Shown: positions 1 through 9,694 of the stretch, in pieces | Layout: the number at the start of each line of letters is the position of its first letter | How positions within the stretch are numbered: position 1 is the stretch's first letter | Assembly: GCA_963757815.1 (NCBI GenBank) | Contig: CAVWSN010000017.1 | Coordinates: forward strand, 179,698 to 243,697 | DNA from: JACVRW01 sp963757815 | GTDB lineage: Bacteria; Actinomycetota; Thermoleophilia; Solirubrobacterales; Thermoleophilaceae | Reading direction: 5' to 3' | DNA length: 64,000 bases | Program-made: the position numbers and the translations under genes | The notes under the pieces: generated by a model | What the model was told of the DNA's origin: nothing | The model's database searches: none | Seen by the model: the letters and a program-made list of their open reading frames with translations, nothing else

Positions 1-763
1 GCTGGATCTTCGGGCCGGCGCGGGCCGCCTCCTCGCGGATCCGGCGTGCGAGCGCGAAGCGGGCGTCGCGTGACTGGGCGCTCAGAGTCTCGGCGAGCGG
101 CGCCCCGTGCCTGCGGGCGCGCTCGAGGGCGGCAACGAGCGCCCGCACCTCCGGGAGCGGCACGCGCAAGGCCAGCCCGCCCAGGGCCGCGGCCAGCGGA
201 ACCCCCAGCGCGACCTCGCGGCCGACGACTCGGAACTCCGCGGCGAGCGGCCCATCCGCGCGCTCGCCCACCGAGCGCAGGGCCTGCGCGAGCGAGCAGC
301 CCGCCTCGACGGTCACGCGCAGGAGGTCGAGCAGCACGGGCAGCTCCCGGCGCACGCGGCGCGCGCGTTCGGCCGCCAGCTGTCGAAGCCACAGATCGGG
401 CGCGAGGAAGCCCGCCACGGGCGCTCCCAACGCGAGCACGAAGCCGAGCCGGCCCGGTGCGATCGAGCCGAGCAGGGTGCCGAGCGCGCCCCCGGCGGCC
501 GCACTCGCGAGCTTGGCCGCCATGAGCTCGCGGACACCGAGCCCGGTGGGCCGGCCCGCCGCGAGGATCCGTGCTTGAAGGTCCGCCGGCCCCGCGACGG
601 AGCCTGCCCGCAGCCGCTTGCCGGCGGTGGCAAGGAGCCGAAGGACCCGAGCGCCGGCCGCCGCCCGCGGCCGTGTGCGGCGCTCCGGGGCGACCAGGAT
701 GAGCCCCGCGGCGGCGCAGGCGGCCGACGCGAAGGCGAGCAGCATCGGGAGGAGGAGCGTCAC
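1..763 (-). CDS. tadC: TadC-like type II secretion/Tad F-domain membrane protein (partial)
   Basis: About 254 residues are visible before the gene runs off the left edge. The chosen GTG follows the tadB stop by 7 bases. The N-terminus is hydrophobic (VTLLLPMLLAFASAA). The body carries the GspF/TadC features: a helical cytoplasmic segment with RRELPVLLDLLRVTVEAG and a second hydrophobic pair around LGFVLALGAPVAGFLAP. In Tad systems TadB and TadC form the inner-membrane platform moved by the TadA/CpaF ATPase to assemble Flp pili. The order cpaF-tadB-tadC supports the call. The C-terminus and the pilin genes lie outside the window. Confidence 0.8.
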   Translation of the reverse strand, partial: MTLLLPMLLAFASAACAAAGLILVAPERRTRPRAAAGARVLRLLATAGKRLRAGSVAGPADLQARILAAGRPTGLGVRELMAAKLASAAAGGALGTLLGSIAPGRLGFVLALGAPVAGFLAPDLWLRQLAAERARRVRRELPVLLDLLRVTVEAGCSLAQALRSVGERADGPLAAEFRVVGREVALGVPLAAALGGLALRVPLPEVRALVAALERARRHGAPLAETLSAQSRDARFALARRIREEAARAGPKIQ

Positions 764-770
764 CCGGCGC

Positions 771-1637
771 TCACCAACGCACTCTCCCAAGCCGGCGCAT
801 CAGCAGCGCCGCCACCACCTGGAGCACGAGCGCCAGGCCCACCAGCCACGCGGTCAGGAACGAGCTCCACAGGCCGGCGAACCATCCCGGGCTCGCGAGC
901 TCCGCGAGCAAGCCGCCGCCCAGCGGGAGCAGCACCACGATCAGGCCGGTGAAGCGCGCCTGGGCGGTGGCCGACCTGACCTCATCCTCCAGGCGGGCCT
1001 GGTCCTCCATCGCCCGCGCGCTCTCGCGCAGAAGGCGGGCGAGGTCTCCCCCGGCGCGGCGCTGCAGCAGACAGGCGGCGACCAGCGCGTCGAGCCGCGT
1101 GGAGGGCACCCGCGCACGCATCGCCTCGAGCGCCTCCTCCGTGGTCGCCCCGGCCGCGAGCTCGCCGGCCGCACGGCGGAGCTCATGACCCGCCGCCCCG
1201 TCGACGCCGGCCGCCGCCTCGACGAGCGCGCCGCGCAACGAATGCCCGCCGCCGAGCGCGTCGGCCAGCGCAAGCGCCATCGCGGCGACTCCGCCGTCCA
1301 CGGCGCGCCGGTAGCGCCTCCGCCGCGCGGCCAGGATCCGCGAGATCGTCCACGGCCCCGCCGCGGCGAGCGCGATGCCGGGCAGCGGGCCCGCGACCGC
1401 CGTGCCCCCGAGAAACGCCACCATCGCTCCCGCCGTGAGCAGCCGTCGCCGCTCGGCGGCGCCGGGATCGCGCCCCTCGCTGCCGAGCCGCACGAGGATG
1501 TCGACGAGCCGGGCGGCCTCCTGCGCGATGCGCGGCCCCCGTCCCGCGAGCGCGCCCAGCAGCCGGCCGCCGAGCTCCCAGGCCGCGAGTGAGCCGGCAG
1601 CCGCGGCCACGAAGGCCAGCAGGGGAGCGGCGGTCAC
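771..1637 (-). CDS. tadB: TadB-like pilus assembly membrane protein
   Basis: 288 residues. The GTG start overlaps the cpaF stop in a GTGA arrangement, so translation is probably coupled. An N-terminal hydrophobic stretch (LLAFVAAAAGSLAAWELG) and a second membrane pair near residues 70-105 precede the GspF-type helical domain (ALADALGGGHSLRGALVEAA). Two C-terminal membrane helices follow (FTGLIVVLLPLGGGLLAEL and FLTAWLVGLALVLQVVAALL). This is the usual TadB architecture and length. It should act with the CpaF ATPase as the inner-membrane platform for Flp pilus or Tad-type secretion. Confidence 0.85.
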   Translation of the reverse strand: MTAAPLLAFVAAAAGSLAAWELGGRLLGALAGRGPRIAQEAARLVDILVRLGSEGRDPGAAERRRLLTAGAMVAFLGGTAVAGPLPGIALAAAGPWTISRILAARRRRYRRAVDGGVAAMALALADALGGGHSLRGALVEAAAGVDGAAGHELRRAAGELAAGATTEEALEAMRARVPSTRLDALVAACLLQRRAGGDLARLLRESARAMEDQARLEDEVRSATAQARFTGLIVVLLPLGGGLLAELASPGWFAGLWSSFLTAWLVGLALVLQVVAALLMRRLGRVRW

Positions 1638-2821
1638 GGAGCACCCTCCGTGGGGAGCAATCCCGCCAGCCGGCCCGCCAGCGGTCCCGGACCTGCGCGC
1701 CGCAACTCCCCGCCGCGGGTGTACAGGTCGCGCGTGCCGGTCCCGCCCGCCACCCTCACGACCTCGGTCACCGACTCGACCACACGCGCGCCGTCGGCGA
1801 GTCGCGCCTGGTGCACCACGAGGTCGAGCGCGCTCGCCACCTGGTCGCGTACGGCGATGTGCGGCAGCCCCACGCCTGCCATCAGCGCCAGGGTCTCGAT
1901 GCGCCGCAGCGCGTCGGCCGGCGAGTTCGCGTGCACGGTCGTGAGCGACCCGTCGTGCCCCGTGTTGAGCGCCTGGAGCATGTCGAGCGCCTCCGCGCCT
2001 CGCACCTCCCCGACGACGATCCGGTCCGGCCGCATGCGCAGCGCGTTGCGAACCAGCTGTCGGATCGTGACCTCGCCGCGTCCCTCGAGGTTCGGCGGGC
2101 GGGCCTCGAGCCGTACCACATGCCGCTGCCGCAGACGCAGCTCGGCCGCGTCCTCGATCGTCACGATCCGCTCCTCGCCCGGGATCGCGCCGGACAAAGC
2201 GTTCAGGGTCGTCGTCTTGCCGGAACCCGTGCCGCCGCTGACGAGCACCGAGGCCCGCGCCGTCACGCACAGCGCCAGGAACTCCCCGACGGCGGCGGGC
2301 ATGGTCCCACCGGCCACGAGCTCGCGCAGTGAGAAGCCCTCCCGGCGAAAGCGCCTCACCGTCAGGCACGGGCCCGAGAGCGACAGCGGCGGGATAACCA
2401 CGTTGACGCGCGACCCGTCCGCCAGCCGCGCATCACAGAGCGGCTGCGCCTCGTCCACCCGCCGGCCGAGCGGCGCGAGGATCCGCTCGATCGCGTGGAG
2501 CAGCTCGGGGTCGCCCTCGAACGCGACGCCCGTGCGCTCGAGCCGCCCGCGCCGTTCGACATACACCTCCCCCGGCCCGTTGACCATCACCTCGTCGACC
2601 TCGGGGTCGGAGAGCAGCGGCTCGAGCGGCCCGAGCCCGGTCGCCAGCAGGACCACCCGCGCGCAGAGCGCGTCGCGCTCGGCGTCCGGCAGCGGCGCGG
2701 CCTCCAGCTCGACCAGCTCCCGCACCTCGGCCTCGAGCCCGTCGCCGCCCGAGTCGCCGGCCCGGGCCCGCTCGATCAGGCGCCCGCGCAGAGCGTGGGC
2801 GAGGTCGTCGAGTGCCTCCAT
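1634..2821 (-). CDS. cpaF: CpaF/TadA secretion ATPase of the Tad pilus
   Basis: 395 residues from ATG 2821. An in-frame extension to 3007 exists but is proline-rich and unlike the family, so it was not used. A T2SSE/VirB11-type N-domain (GLGPLEPLLSDPEVDEVMVN) precedes the Walker A motif GGTGSGKTTTLNAL at about residue 194. Walker B and the Asp/His boxes follow (RPDRIVVGEVRGAEALDML, TGHDGSLTTVHANS). CpaF is the cytoplasmic hexameric ATPase that powers Flp pilus assembly. It is first in the cluster and overlaps tadB by 4 bases. Confidence 0.93.
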   Translation of the reverse strand: MEALDDLAHALRGRLIERARAGDSGGDGLEAEVRELVELEAAPLPDAERDALCARVVLLATGLGPLEPLLSDPEVDEVMVNGPGEVYVERRGRLERTGVAFEGDPELLHAIERILAPLGRRVDEAQPLCDARLADGSRVNVVIPPLSLSGPCLTVRRFRREGFSLRELVAGGTMPAAVGEFLALCVTARASVLVSGGTGSGKTTTLNALSGAIPGEERIVTIEDAAELRLRQRHVVRLEARPPNLEGRGEVTIRQLVRNALRMRPDRIVVGEVRGAEALDMLQALNTGHDGSLTTVHANSPADALRRIETLALMAGVGLPHIAVRDQVASALDLVVHQARLADGARVVESVTEVVRVAGGTGTRDLYTRGGELRRAGPGPLAGRLAGLLPTEGAP

Positions 2822-3038
2822 GCCTGGGAGAAGGCGCGAACGGCCGCGCGGTTCGCCCCCCGGCCGATGCTCGGCGGGTTCGTGGTTGCCGCGGGCGGGC
2901 TGGGGCTGGGGAAGGGGGTGCGGGTGGCTTCCCGGCGCCGGTGCTCTGACCGCCACGGGGGTCTTTCTCCGCCACGTTGCCGGCTTGGTGTCGTGTGGCG
3001 ACATCAAGTCGGCATCTGTTGCGGAGGAATCGGGTCGC

Positions 3039-3995
3039 CTACCGCACCTCGAGCAGCGTCTTCCCCACCGTCTGTCGCGACTCGATCGCTGCGTGCGCGT
3101 CGGCCGCCCGCTCGAGCGGGAAGCGCTGGCCGATCACGGGCCGCAGACGGCCCGCGGCGGCCTCGGCGAGGGCCGTCTCGGTCTGGGCGCGCATCTCCTC
3201 CGGCGTCGGCCGTGCCATCGGGACGAGCTCGACGCGGCGCTCCGCCGCGGCGTCCTCCGAGATCGCCGCCCATTCGCCGCTCGCGAGCCCGAAGCGGAGC
3301 ATGCGCCCGCCGGGGTCGAGCAGCTCGAACGCAGAGGCGCCGATCTGGCCGCCGACACCGTCGAAGACGACGTCCAGTCCGCCAAAGGCCTCGCGCACAC
3401 GCTCGGGCCAGTCCGGCTCGCGGTAGTCGACCGCCGCCTCGGCGCCGAGCTCACGGGCCAGCTCCAGCTTGGCCGCCCCACCCGCCGCGGCCACCACTCT
3501 CGCGCCCGCCGCCCGGGCGAGCTGGACCAGCAGGCTGCCCACGCCCCCGGCCGCCGCCTCCACGAGCACCCGGTCGCCCTCGCCCACGCCCACGGTCCGC
3601 ACGAGCGACACCGCTGTCCGCCCGTCCGCGAGGAGCGCCACCGCCTCGTCCAGTGCAACGCCCTCGGGGACCTCCACGAGCGCGCCCGCGTCGACCACGG
3701 CGAGCTCTGCGTATCCACCCGAGCCGCCCATGCTGCTCACGACCCGCCTGCCGGCCATGCCGGGATCGACGCCTGCGCCGACCGCGGTGACGACGCCGCC
3801 CACGCCGTTGCCGGGAATCACCGGCAGCTCGAGACTGAACGGTCCCGAATCGGCGCGCAGCTGGGTCTCGACGAAGGTGATGTTCGCGTACTCCACATCG
3901 ATGAGCACCTGGCCGGGGCCGGGCACCGGGTCGGGCGCATCACCGGCGACGAGCACCTCCGGCCCGCCGAATTCGCTCAACCACACCGCACGCAA
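3039..3995 (-). CDS. NADPH:quinone oxidoreductase, MDR/zeta-crystallin type
   Basis: 318 residues. The TTG at 3995 is chosen because the protein then begins (M)RAVWLSEFGGPEVL, the family's canonical N-terminus. The GroES-like fold (IPGNGVGGVVTAVGAGVDPG) is followed by a Rossmann domain with AAAGGVGSLLVQLARAAGA, which matches the AxxGxxG nucleotide motif of quinone oxidoreductases. The zinc-ligand cysteines of alcohol dehydrogenases are absent, as expected for the quinone reductase branch. It ends in GKTLLEVR, again typical. It is transcribed divergently from the cupin gene across a 57-base gap. The physiological substrate cannot be told from sequence. Confidence 0.88.
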   Translation of the reverse strand: MRAVWLSEFGGPEVLVAGDAPDPVPGPGQVLIDVEYANITFVETQLRADSGPFSLELPVIPGNGVGGVVTAVGAGVDPGMAGRRVVSSMGGSGGYAELAVVDAGALVEVPEGVALDEAVALLADGRTAVSLVRTVGVGEGDRVLVEAAAGGVGSLLVQLARAAGARVVAAAGGAAKLELARELGAEAAVDYREPDWPERVREAFGGLDVVFDGVGGQIGASAFELLDPGGRMLRFGLASGEWAAISEDAAAERRVELVPMARPTPEEMRAQTETALAEAAAGRLRPVIGQRFPLERAADAHAAIESRQTVGKTLLEVR

Positions 3996-4052
3996 GGACC
4001 GCAGCGTAGGACTTCGACCGCACTCGAAGTCAAGGCTGGGAGACTCACGCCC

Positions 4053-4403
4053 ATGGACCTCACGCTCATCCCCTTCGACCGGCCCACCGAGACGCGCAGC
4101 TTCGAGAAGGGACGCTTCGAGGTCTACAAGGTCGGCCCGATGACGCTCGGGCGGGCCACCTACGAGCCGGGCTGGAGGTGGTCCGAGCACGTGGGCGCCG
4201 CCTCCGGCGAGAGCCTCTGCCAGGTCGAGCACGTCGGGCTCGTGCTCGCCGGCGCCGCCGCCGTGAAGATGGACGACGGCAGCGAGAGCGTGATGCGCGC
4301 GGGCGAGTTCTTCTACGTCCCGCCCGGCCACGACTCCTGGGTCATGGGCGACGAGCCATACGTTTCGCTCCACATCATGGGCAGCGAGAGCTACGCCACC
4401 TGA
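4053..4403 (+). CDS. small cupin-domain protein
   Basis: 116 residues. ATG 4053 has a GGGAG-type ribosome site about 10 bases upstream. It has a single cupin barrel: WSEHVGAASGESLCQVEHVG resembles cupin motif 1 (with His), and AGEFFYVPPGHDSWVMGDEP resembles motif 2 (PxGH). Such proteins usually bind a metal and a small acid or sugar. No enzymatic role can be assigned. Its last 13 bases overlap the end of the convergent nitronate monooxygenase gene. Confidence 0.82.
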   Translation: MDLTLIPFDRPTETRSFEKGRFEVYKVGPMTLGRATYEPGWRWSEHVGAASGESLCQVEHVGLVLAGAAAVKMDDGSESVMRAGEFFYVPPGHDSWVMGDEPYVSLHIMGSESYAT

Positions 4404-5443
4404 GAGCCGGCGGCCCGCGCCAGCGCCGCGCGCGCCTCCGCAGCGAGCCGGCGCACCAGCTCGCCCGCGGGGAGCTCGAGCGCGAGCGGATAGGCCTCGC
4501 CGGCCCACAGGTGGAACCACTCGGCGTCGCCCGCCTCGCGCGCGGCGGCCCTGAGCGGCGCCGTCAAATGGTGGACCTCGGGATACGCCACCGGAGCCGC
4601 CGCGCCGTGCTCGCGCATGAAGCGGTTCTCGATGCCGCGCGCCGTGCGTCCCGTGAAGGCGCGCGTGAGCGCGGTGGGGCGGTCGCCGCGGAGCGCATCG
4701 CGGTGGGCGGCGGCGGTCCCGGCCTCCGGTGCGAGCATGAACGCCGTGCCGAGCTGCGCCGCGGCCGCGCCGGCGGCGAGCACCGCCGCCACGCCGCGCC
4801 CATCGGCGATCCCGCCCGTGGCCACCAGCGGGAGGTCGGTCGTGCCGCGCACCTGCTGAAGCAACGCGAGCAGGCCGATCTCGCCGGGCCGGGTGGGGTC
4901 GAACGAGCCGCGATGCCCGCCCGCCTCCACACCCTGGACGACGAGTGCGTCCGCTCCCGACGCGGCCGCCACCGCCGCTTCCGCCGCCGTCGTGACGGTG
5001 ATCCAGGTCGCGCACCCGGCCGCGCGCAGCTTGTCCAGCACGCCCGCGTCCGGGCAGCCGAAGGTGAACGACACAACCGGCACCCGCTCGGCCTCGCAGA
5101 GCTCGAGCTTGGCCTCCCAGCCGTCGTCGTCGTGGCGCGGCTCGCCCAACGAGGCGCCGCGGCGCTCCGCCTCGCCCCGCAGGCGCTCGGCGTAGGCCGC
5201 GATCTCGGCCGGATCGCCCGCGGCGGCCGGCGGCGCGAACAGGTTGATCCCGAAGGGTCGCGCGGTAAGCCCGCGCAGGGCCTCGATGTCGGCGCGCACC
5301 GCCTCGACGCTCTTGTAGCCGGCGGCGAGGAAGCCGAGCCCGCCCGCCTCGCATACCGCGGCGGCCAGCGCAGGGGTCGACGGCCCGCCGCCCATCGGGG
5401 CCTGCACGACGGGGTGCTCGAGCTGTGAGATCGAGAAGCTCAT
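4391..5443 (-). CDS. nitronate monooxygenase (2-nitropropane dioxygenase family)
   Basis: 350 residues from ATG 5443, inside the end of the methyltransferase gene (ATGA overlap). It is an FMN TIM barrel: PVVQAPMGGGPSTPALAAAV at the N-terminus, QGVEAGGHRGSF (the family's QxxEAGGHxG flavin/active-site signature) and a glycine-rich phosphate loop PLVATGGIADGRGVAAVLAA. Members oxidise toxic alkyl nitronates such as propionate-3-nitronate using O2. It is co-transcribed with the RlmA-like methyltransferase. The pairing has no obvious metabolic logic. Confidence 0.9.
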   Translation of the reverse strand: MSFSISQLEHPVVQAPMGGGPSTPALAAAVCEAGGLGFLAAGYKSVEAVRADIEALRGLTARPFGINLFAPPAAAGDPAEIAAYAERLRGEAERRGASLGEPRHDDDGWEAKLELCEAERVPVVSFTFGCPDAGVLDKLRAAGCATWITVTTAAEAAVAAASGADALVVQGVEAGGHRGSFDPTRPGEIGLLALLQQVRGTTDLPLVATGGIADGRGVAAVLAAGAAAAQLGTAFMLAPEAGTAAAHRDALRGDRPTALTRAFTGRTARGIENRFMREHGAAAPVAYPEVHHLTAPLRAAAREAGDAEWFHLWAGEAYPLALELPAGELVRRLAAEARAALARAAGSQVA

Positions 5444-6279
5444 CCGCGGTCCGGCTCGCAGACCGACATGGTCACCGACGCGCTCACCTCCATGCGCTCC
5501 GGCAGGCTCTCGACCCGCCGGCGCAGCGTTCCCGGATCGAGGTGGACCGCGCTCGGCCCCATCGCCACAACCGCTTCCAGGTCGGCACGCGACAGCGTCA
5601 TCTCCCACTCGCGGACCTCGGCGTGAGCAACGCGGAAGTGTCCGGCGAGCTCGCGGTCGAGGCGCTCCTGCTTCCGGCTGTCGACGCTCAGGAGCCCCAG
5701 GCCCTCGACCAGCTCCTGTAGGTGGCGAGCGGTGGGCGTCACGACGAGGAGCGACCCTCGCGGCGCCAGCAGGCGCGCCATCTCCGCCCCGTTGCGCGGA
5801 GCGAACACGTTCAGGACGAGCCCCGCGACCCCGTCCCGCACCGGCAGCGGACCCCAGACGTCGCAGCCCACCGCGCCGATGCGGGCGTGGGCGCGGGCGG
5901 CCCGCCGCAGCGCGGGTGCGGAGACATCGAGCGCGACCCCGTGGCGAGCCGGAAGCGTGTCGAGCACGCGGGCGAGCTGCCAGCCGGTCCCGGCGCCGAG
6001 GTCGACGACGCAGCCGTCGCCGCCCACACGGCCCGCGGCGCCGGCGAGCGCCTCGGCGAGTGGATCAAAGTGACCGGCGGCCAGAAAGCTGTCGCGCGCG
6101 GCCACCATCCCCGCCGTGTCTCCTCGCGCGGCCCGTGGGCCCCCGCGCAGGAGGCTGACGTAGCCCTGCCGGGCGACATCGAACGTGTGGCCCGCCGTGC
6201 AATGGACCGAGCCGCGCGCCAGCTCCAACTCTCTCGCGCAGTGCGGGCAGCGCAGGTATCCCACGACGTCCGCGAGCAC
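5440..6279 (-). CDS. RlmA-like 23S rRNA (guanine-N1) methyltransferase
   Basis: 279 residues. An N-terminal zinc-finger-like block, CPHC followed by CTAGH (about residues 12-31), is characteristic of RlmA(I)/RlmA(II). A SAM-binding Rossmann domain follows with VVDLGAGTGWQLARVL (motif I) and LVLNVFAPRN, the RlmA version of motif IV. RlmA enzymes methylate N1 of G745 or G748 in 23S rRNA helix 35. RlmA(II) members in Gram-positives modulate tylosin-type macrolide resistance. Which position is used here cannot be told. The gene sits 7 bases downstream of the PLP dehydratase gene. Confidence 0.85.
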   Translation of the reverse strand: MLADVVGYLRCPHCARELELARGSVHCTAGHTFDVARQGYVSLLRGGPRAARGDTAGMVAARDSFLAAGHFDPLAEALAGAAGRVGGDGCVVDLGAGTGWQLARVLDTLPARHGVALDVSAPALRRAARAHARIGAVGCDVWGPLPVRDGVAGLVLNVFAPRNGAEMARLLAPRGSLLVVTPTARHLQELVEGLGLLSVDSRKQERLDRELAGHFRVAHAEVREWEMTLSRADLEAVVAMGPSAVHLDPGTLRRRVESLPERMEVSASVTMSVCEPDRG

Positions 6280-6286
6280 GCGGGGC

Positions 6287-7183
6287 TCAGTCCGGGAAGG
6301 TCTCGGGCTGCTCGACGGCGCGGCGGTGAAGCTCGTCGTCGATGTTCGACCCGGTCACCACGAGCACGATCGGACCCTCGACGGGCTCGAGCACCTCGAG
6401 CGCGGCGAGCGCCGCCGCGGCCGAGCCCTCCACGCGGATCCCCGCCGCGGCGAATGCGCCGACCGCTTCCGCCAGCGCCCGCTCCGACACCTCCACGAAC
6501 GGCACCCGCAGGCGGACGAGCTCGTCGACCGCGCGCGGCACGGCCACGCGCACGGCCATCCCGTCCGCGAAGGTCGCACAGCGATCGCAGTCGACCGGAT
6601 GCCCGGCTGCCACGCTCAGCGCCATCACCGGGGCGTCCTTCGCCACGACGCCGACCGCGCCGTCGCCCTCGAGCCCGCGCGCCACACCGATCAGGAGCGC
6701 CCCGTTGCCCACCGGAACCGTGACCCGCGCCGGCCGCTCGCCGAGCTGCTGCACGATCTCGCGTCCGATCGCCTCGTAGCCGTCGAACTGGGCGGGTTCA
6801 GCGCCGTCCTCGAAGAACGCGAGTCCCCGCTCAGAAGCAAACTCGCGTGCGAGGTCCTTCGAGGCGTCGAGGTCCTCTCCCACCAGGTGCAGCTCCGCAC
6901 CCAGCTCCGACAGCCTCGCCAGCTTCGCCTGGCTGGCCCCCTCCGGAGCGAACACCACTGCCTTCATCCCCGTCCGGGCGGCGGCCCAGGCCGTCGCCGC
7001 CCCGTGGTTGCCGGTGGACGCGGTGACGACCGACTCGGTTCCGTCCGCGCGGAACCTCTGAAGGGTCGGGAGCGCGCCGCGCCACTTGAAGGCGCCGAGC
7101 TCGTGCTGGTCCTCGCGTTTGAGGAACAGCGGACGGCCCCGCGCCAGGGAATCAGCTGCCTGCTCGAGCGGAGTCGCATCCAC
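6287..7183 (-). CDS. PLP-dependent threonine/serine dehydratase-like enzyme
   Basis: 298 residues. GTG 7183 gives the expected start VDATPLEQAA. It is a fold-type II PLP enzyme: LFLKREDQHELGAFKWRGA contains the Schiff-base lysine (FKWRGA). STGNHGAATAWAA is the substrate loop equivalent to SGNHAQG, and TVPVGNGALLIG is the phosphate-binding glycine loop. This set fits threonine/serine ammonia-lyases or threonine synthase-like enzymes. There is no C-terminal ACT domain, so it is of the short, non-feedback-regulated type. Only about 37 bases separate it from divergent pepF. Confidence 0.82.
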   Translation of the reverse strand: MDATPLEQAADSLARGRPLFLKREDQHELGAFKWRGALPTLQRFRADGTESVVTASTGNHGAATAWAAARTGMKAVVFAPEGASQAKLARLSELGAELHLVGEDLDASKDLAREFASERGLAFFEDGAEPAQFDGYEAIGREIVQQLGERPARVTVPVGNGALLIGVARGLEGDGAVGVVAKDAPVMALSVAAGHPVDCDRCATFADGMAVRVAVPRAVDELVRLRVPFVEVSERALAEAVGAFAAAGIRVEGSAAAALAALEVLEPVEGPIVLVVTGSNIDDELHRRAVEQPETFPD

Positions 7184-7220
7184 GTTTGGGCATGGTGCCC
7201 GATCCTCTAGCGTGGGGGCC

Positions 7221-9070
7221 GTGAGCACGACCGTCGACGAAGCACTGGAAGCCGCCTCCTGGGACCTCGAGCCGCTCGTCGGCGGACGGGGTGCCGAGGG
7301 GGTCGAGGAGATGCTGACCGAGGCCCGACAGCGCGCGGACGCGTTCTCGCAGCGGCACAAGGGCAGCGTCGCCGAGCTGGGCGCGGACGGCCTGGCCGAT
7401 GCCATGCACGAGCTGGCCGCGATCCACGACCTTGCAGGCCGCGCCGGCTCGTACGCGATGCTGAGCTTCTCGCTCGACACGGCGGACCCCGAGCGCGGCG
7501 CGCTCATGCAGAAGGCGCGCGAGCTCGGCGCGGCGATCGAGACCTCGCTGCTCTTCTTCGAGCTCGAATGGAACCTCGTTGCCGAGGAGCGTGTGGACGA
7601 GCTGCTCGCGGCCCCCGAGCTCGAGTTCTGCGCACACCACCTCCGCACGGTGCGCCGCTACCGCCCGCACCAGCTCACGGAACCCGAGGAACGCATCCTC
7701 ACCGAGACGGAAGTGACCGGCGCGGGCGCCTTCCAGCGCCTGTTCACCGAGCAGACCTCGGCGCTCGAGGTGGCCCTGCCGGGGCAGGACGAGCCGGCCT
7801 CGTTCGAGGAGGCGCTGTCGGCCCTCCAGGACCCCGGTCGCGAGCGCCGCGCCGAGGCCGCCGCCGCGATCACCGAGGCGCTTCGTCCCGGCCTGCGAAC
7901 GCGCGCCTTCGTGTTCAACACTCTGCTCGGCGACAAGGCGACCAAGGACCGGCTGCGCTCATATCAGCACTGGCTCGCCTCGCGGAACCTCGCCAACGAG
8001 GCCAGCGACGAGTCGGTCGAAGCGCTCATCGGGGCCGTCCAGGCGCGCTACGACATCGCCCGCCGCTGGTACACGCTCAAGGCGCGCCTGCTCGGTGTCG
8101 ACCGGCTCGCCCACTACGACCGCATGGCGCCGGTCTCGGACAGCGACGACCGGATCCCCTACGGGGAGGCGCGCGAGATCGTGCTCGACTGCTACCGCAG
8201 CTTCTCGCCCGAGCTCGGCGACACGGCCGCCGTCTTCTTCGAGCACCACCACATCGACGGCCCACCGCGGCCCGGCAAGCGTGGCGGCGCCTTCTGCTCC
8301 TACACGGTCCCGTCGGCCCACCCCTACGTGCTGCTCAACTACAACTCCCGCCCGCTCGACGTGCTGGTGATGGCCCACGAGCTCGGCCACGGGGTGCACG
8401 CGGCGCTCGCCCGGCCGCAGGGCATCTTCCACTTCACGACGCCGCTGACCCTGGCCGAGACGGCCTCGATCTTCGGCGAGACGATCGTCCTCGAGCGGCT
8501 GCTCGAGCGCGCGCCCGGGCCGGCCGAGCGACTCGACCTGCTCGCCGGCGCGCTCGACGGCGCGGTGGCAGCCGTGTTCCGGCAGATCGCGATGAACCGC
8601 TACGAGCACGCGCTCCACACGGCGCGCCGCGAGACCGGCGAGCTGTCGACCGACCGCTTCGCCGAGCTGTGGCTCGAGACGCAGGCGGACCTGCTCGGCG
8701 ACAGCGTCGACCTGCACGACGACTACGGCCTCTGGTGGTCGTACATCTGGCACTTCGTCGACGCTCCCGGCTACGTCTACGCGTACGCCTACGGGCACCT
8801 GCTCGCGCTGTCGGTCTACCGGCGCTACGAGGAGGAGGGCGAGGGCTTCGTGCCGTCCTACCTGGACCTCCTGCGCGCCGGCGGCTCGCGGCCGCCCGAG
8901 GAGCTCGGGGCGATCGTGGGGGTCGACCTCGCCGACCCCGGCTTCTGGTCGAGCGGCCTCGAGCTGATCGAGCGCCAGCTGGACGCCGCCGAACGCGCCG
9001 CGGAGGAGGCCGGCAGGCTTGGCCCGAGGCAGCCGGCTCGGCCGGCTGCGGAGGGTTCCCTCAAGAGTGA
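7221..9070 (+). CDS. pepF: oligoendopeptidase F-like M3B zinc metallopeptidase
   Basis: Starts at GTG 7221 (VSTTVDEALEAASWDLEPL). The zinc-binding HELGH lies at about residue 386 (MAHELGHGVHAAL), and the downstream ETASIFGE supplies the third-ligand region, both diagnostic of M3B peptidases that cleave short cytosolic peptides. Homology stops near base 9010, as expected for a ~600-residue enzyme. However, the frame then has no stop until 9776 and reads through the whole methyltransferase gene. A one-base shift between 9010 and 9068 would place the stop at TGA 9068-9070, giving a GTGA overlap with the next gene. I report the end on that basis. Confidence 0.85.
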
Positions 9071-9687
9071 TCGAGCTCGACGTCGCCGAGCACATTCCGC
9101 TCCCCGGCGGCGAGATCGAGCTCGCGCGCCCACGCGACGCCGAGTCCCTGCTCAGCGAGGAGTCCTTCGAGCGGGACGAGTTCCTGCCCTACTGGGCCGA
9201 GCTGTGGGCGAGCGCGGTGGCGCTCGCACACGACCTGTCGCTGCGCTCGCTGCGCGGAAAGCGCACGCTCGAACTCGGGTGCGGCCTCGGGCTGCCGAGC
9301 ATCGCCGCCGCGCGCTCCGGGGGCCGGGTGCTCGCGACCGACTGGTCGGCCGACGCCGTCCTCGCCACCGCGGCCAACGCGGAGCGCAACGGCGTCCGGG
9401 TCGAAACTCTCGAGTGCTCCTGGGCCGCGCCCGAAGCGATCGTCGAGCGCGGTCCGTGGGACCTCGTGCTGGGCTCCGACGTCCTCTACGAGCGCCGCAA
9501 CGTGGGCCTGCTGCTCGGGCTCCTGCCGCGCCTCGTCGACGGGCACGGCCTTGTGCTGATCGCCGACCCCCAGCGCGCGGCTGCCGTGACGTTCCTCGAG
9601 CGGGCGGAGTCCGCGGGCTGGACCGTCCGGAGCACGGGCAGCCCACGCTCGGAGCGGGTCCGCATCCACCGGCTGCGACGGGGCTAG
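9067..9687 (+). CDS. class I SAM methyltransferase, METTL21/FAM86-like
   Basis: 206 residues from GTG 9067 (VIELDVAEHIPLPGGEIEL). An earlier ATG at 9019 is possible but would lie within pepF. The family's hallmark sequence LPYWAELWASAVALAH is followed by motif I LELGCGLGLPSIAAA and by LVLGSDVLYERRN, the acidic/YExx post-motif typical of the lysine methyltransferase family PF10294. Eukaryotic members methylate lysines of chaperones and translation factors. The bacterial substrate is unknown. It is probably translated with pepF. Confidence 0.82.
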   Translation: MIELDVAEHIPLPGGEIELARPRDAESLLSEESFERDEFLPYWAELWASAVALAHDLSLRSLRGKRTLELGCGLGLPSIAAARSGGRVLATDWSADAVLATAANAERNGVRVETLECSWAAPEAIVERGPWDLVLGSDVLYERRNVGLLLGLLPRLVDGHGLVLIADPQRAAAVTFLERAESAGWTVRSTGSPRSERVRIHRLRRG

Positions 9688-9694
9688 CCAAAGC

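Noticed and set aside
46..952. Arg/Pro-rich open plus-strand frames opposite the tad genes
   Set aside because: Composition is that of antisense shadow; the minus strand encodes TadC/TadB.
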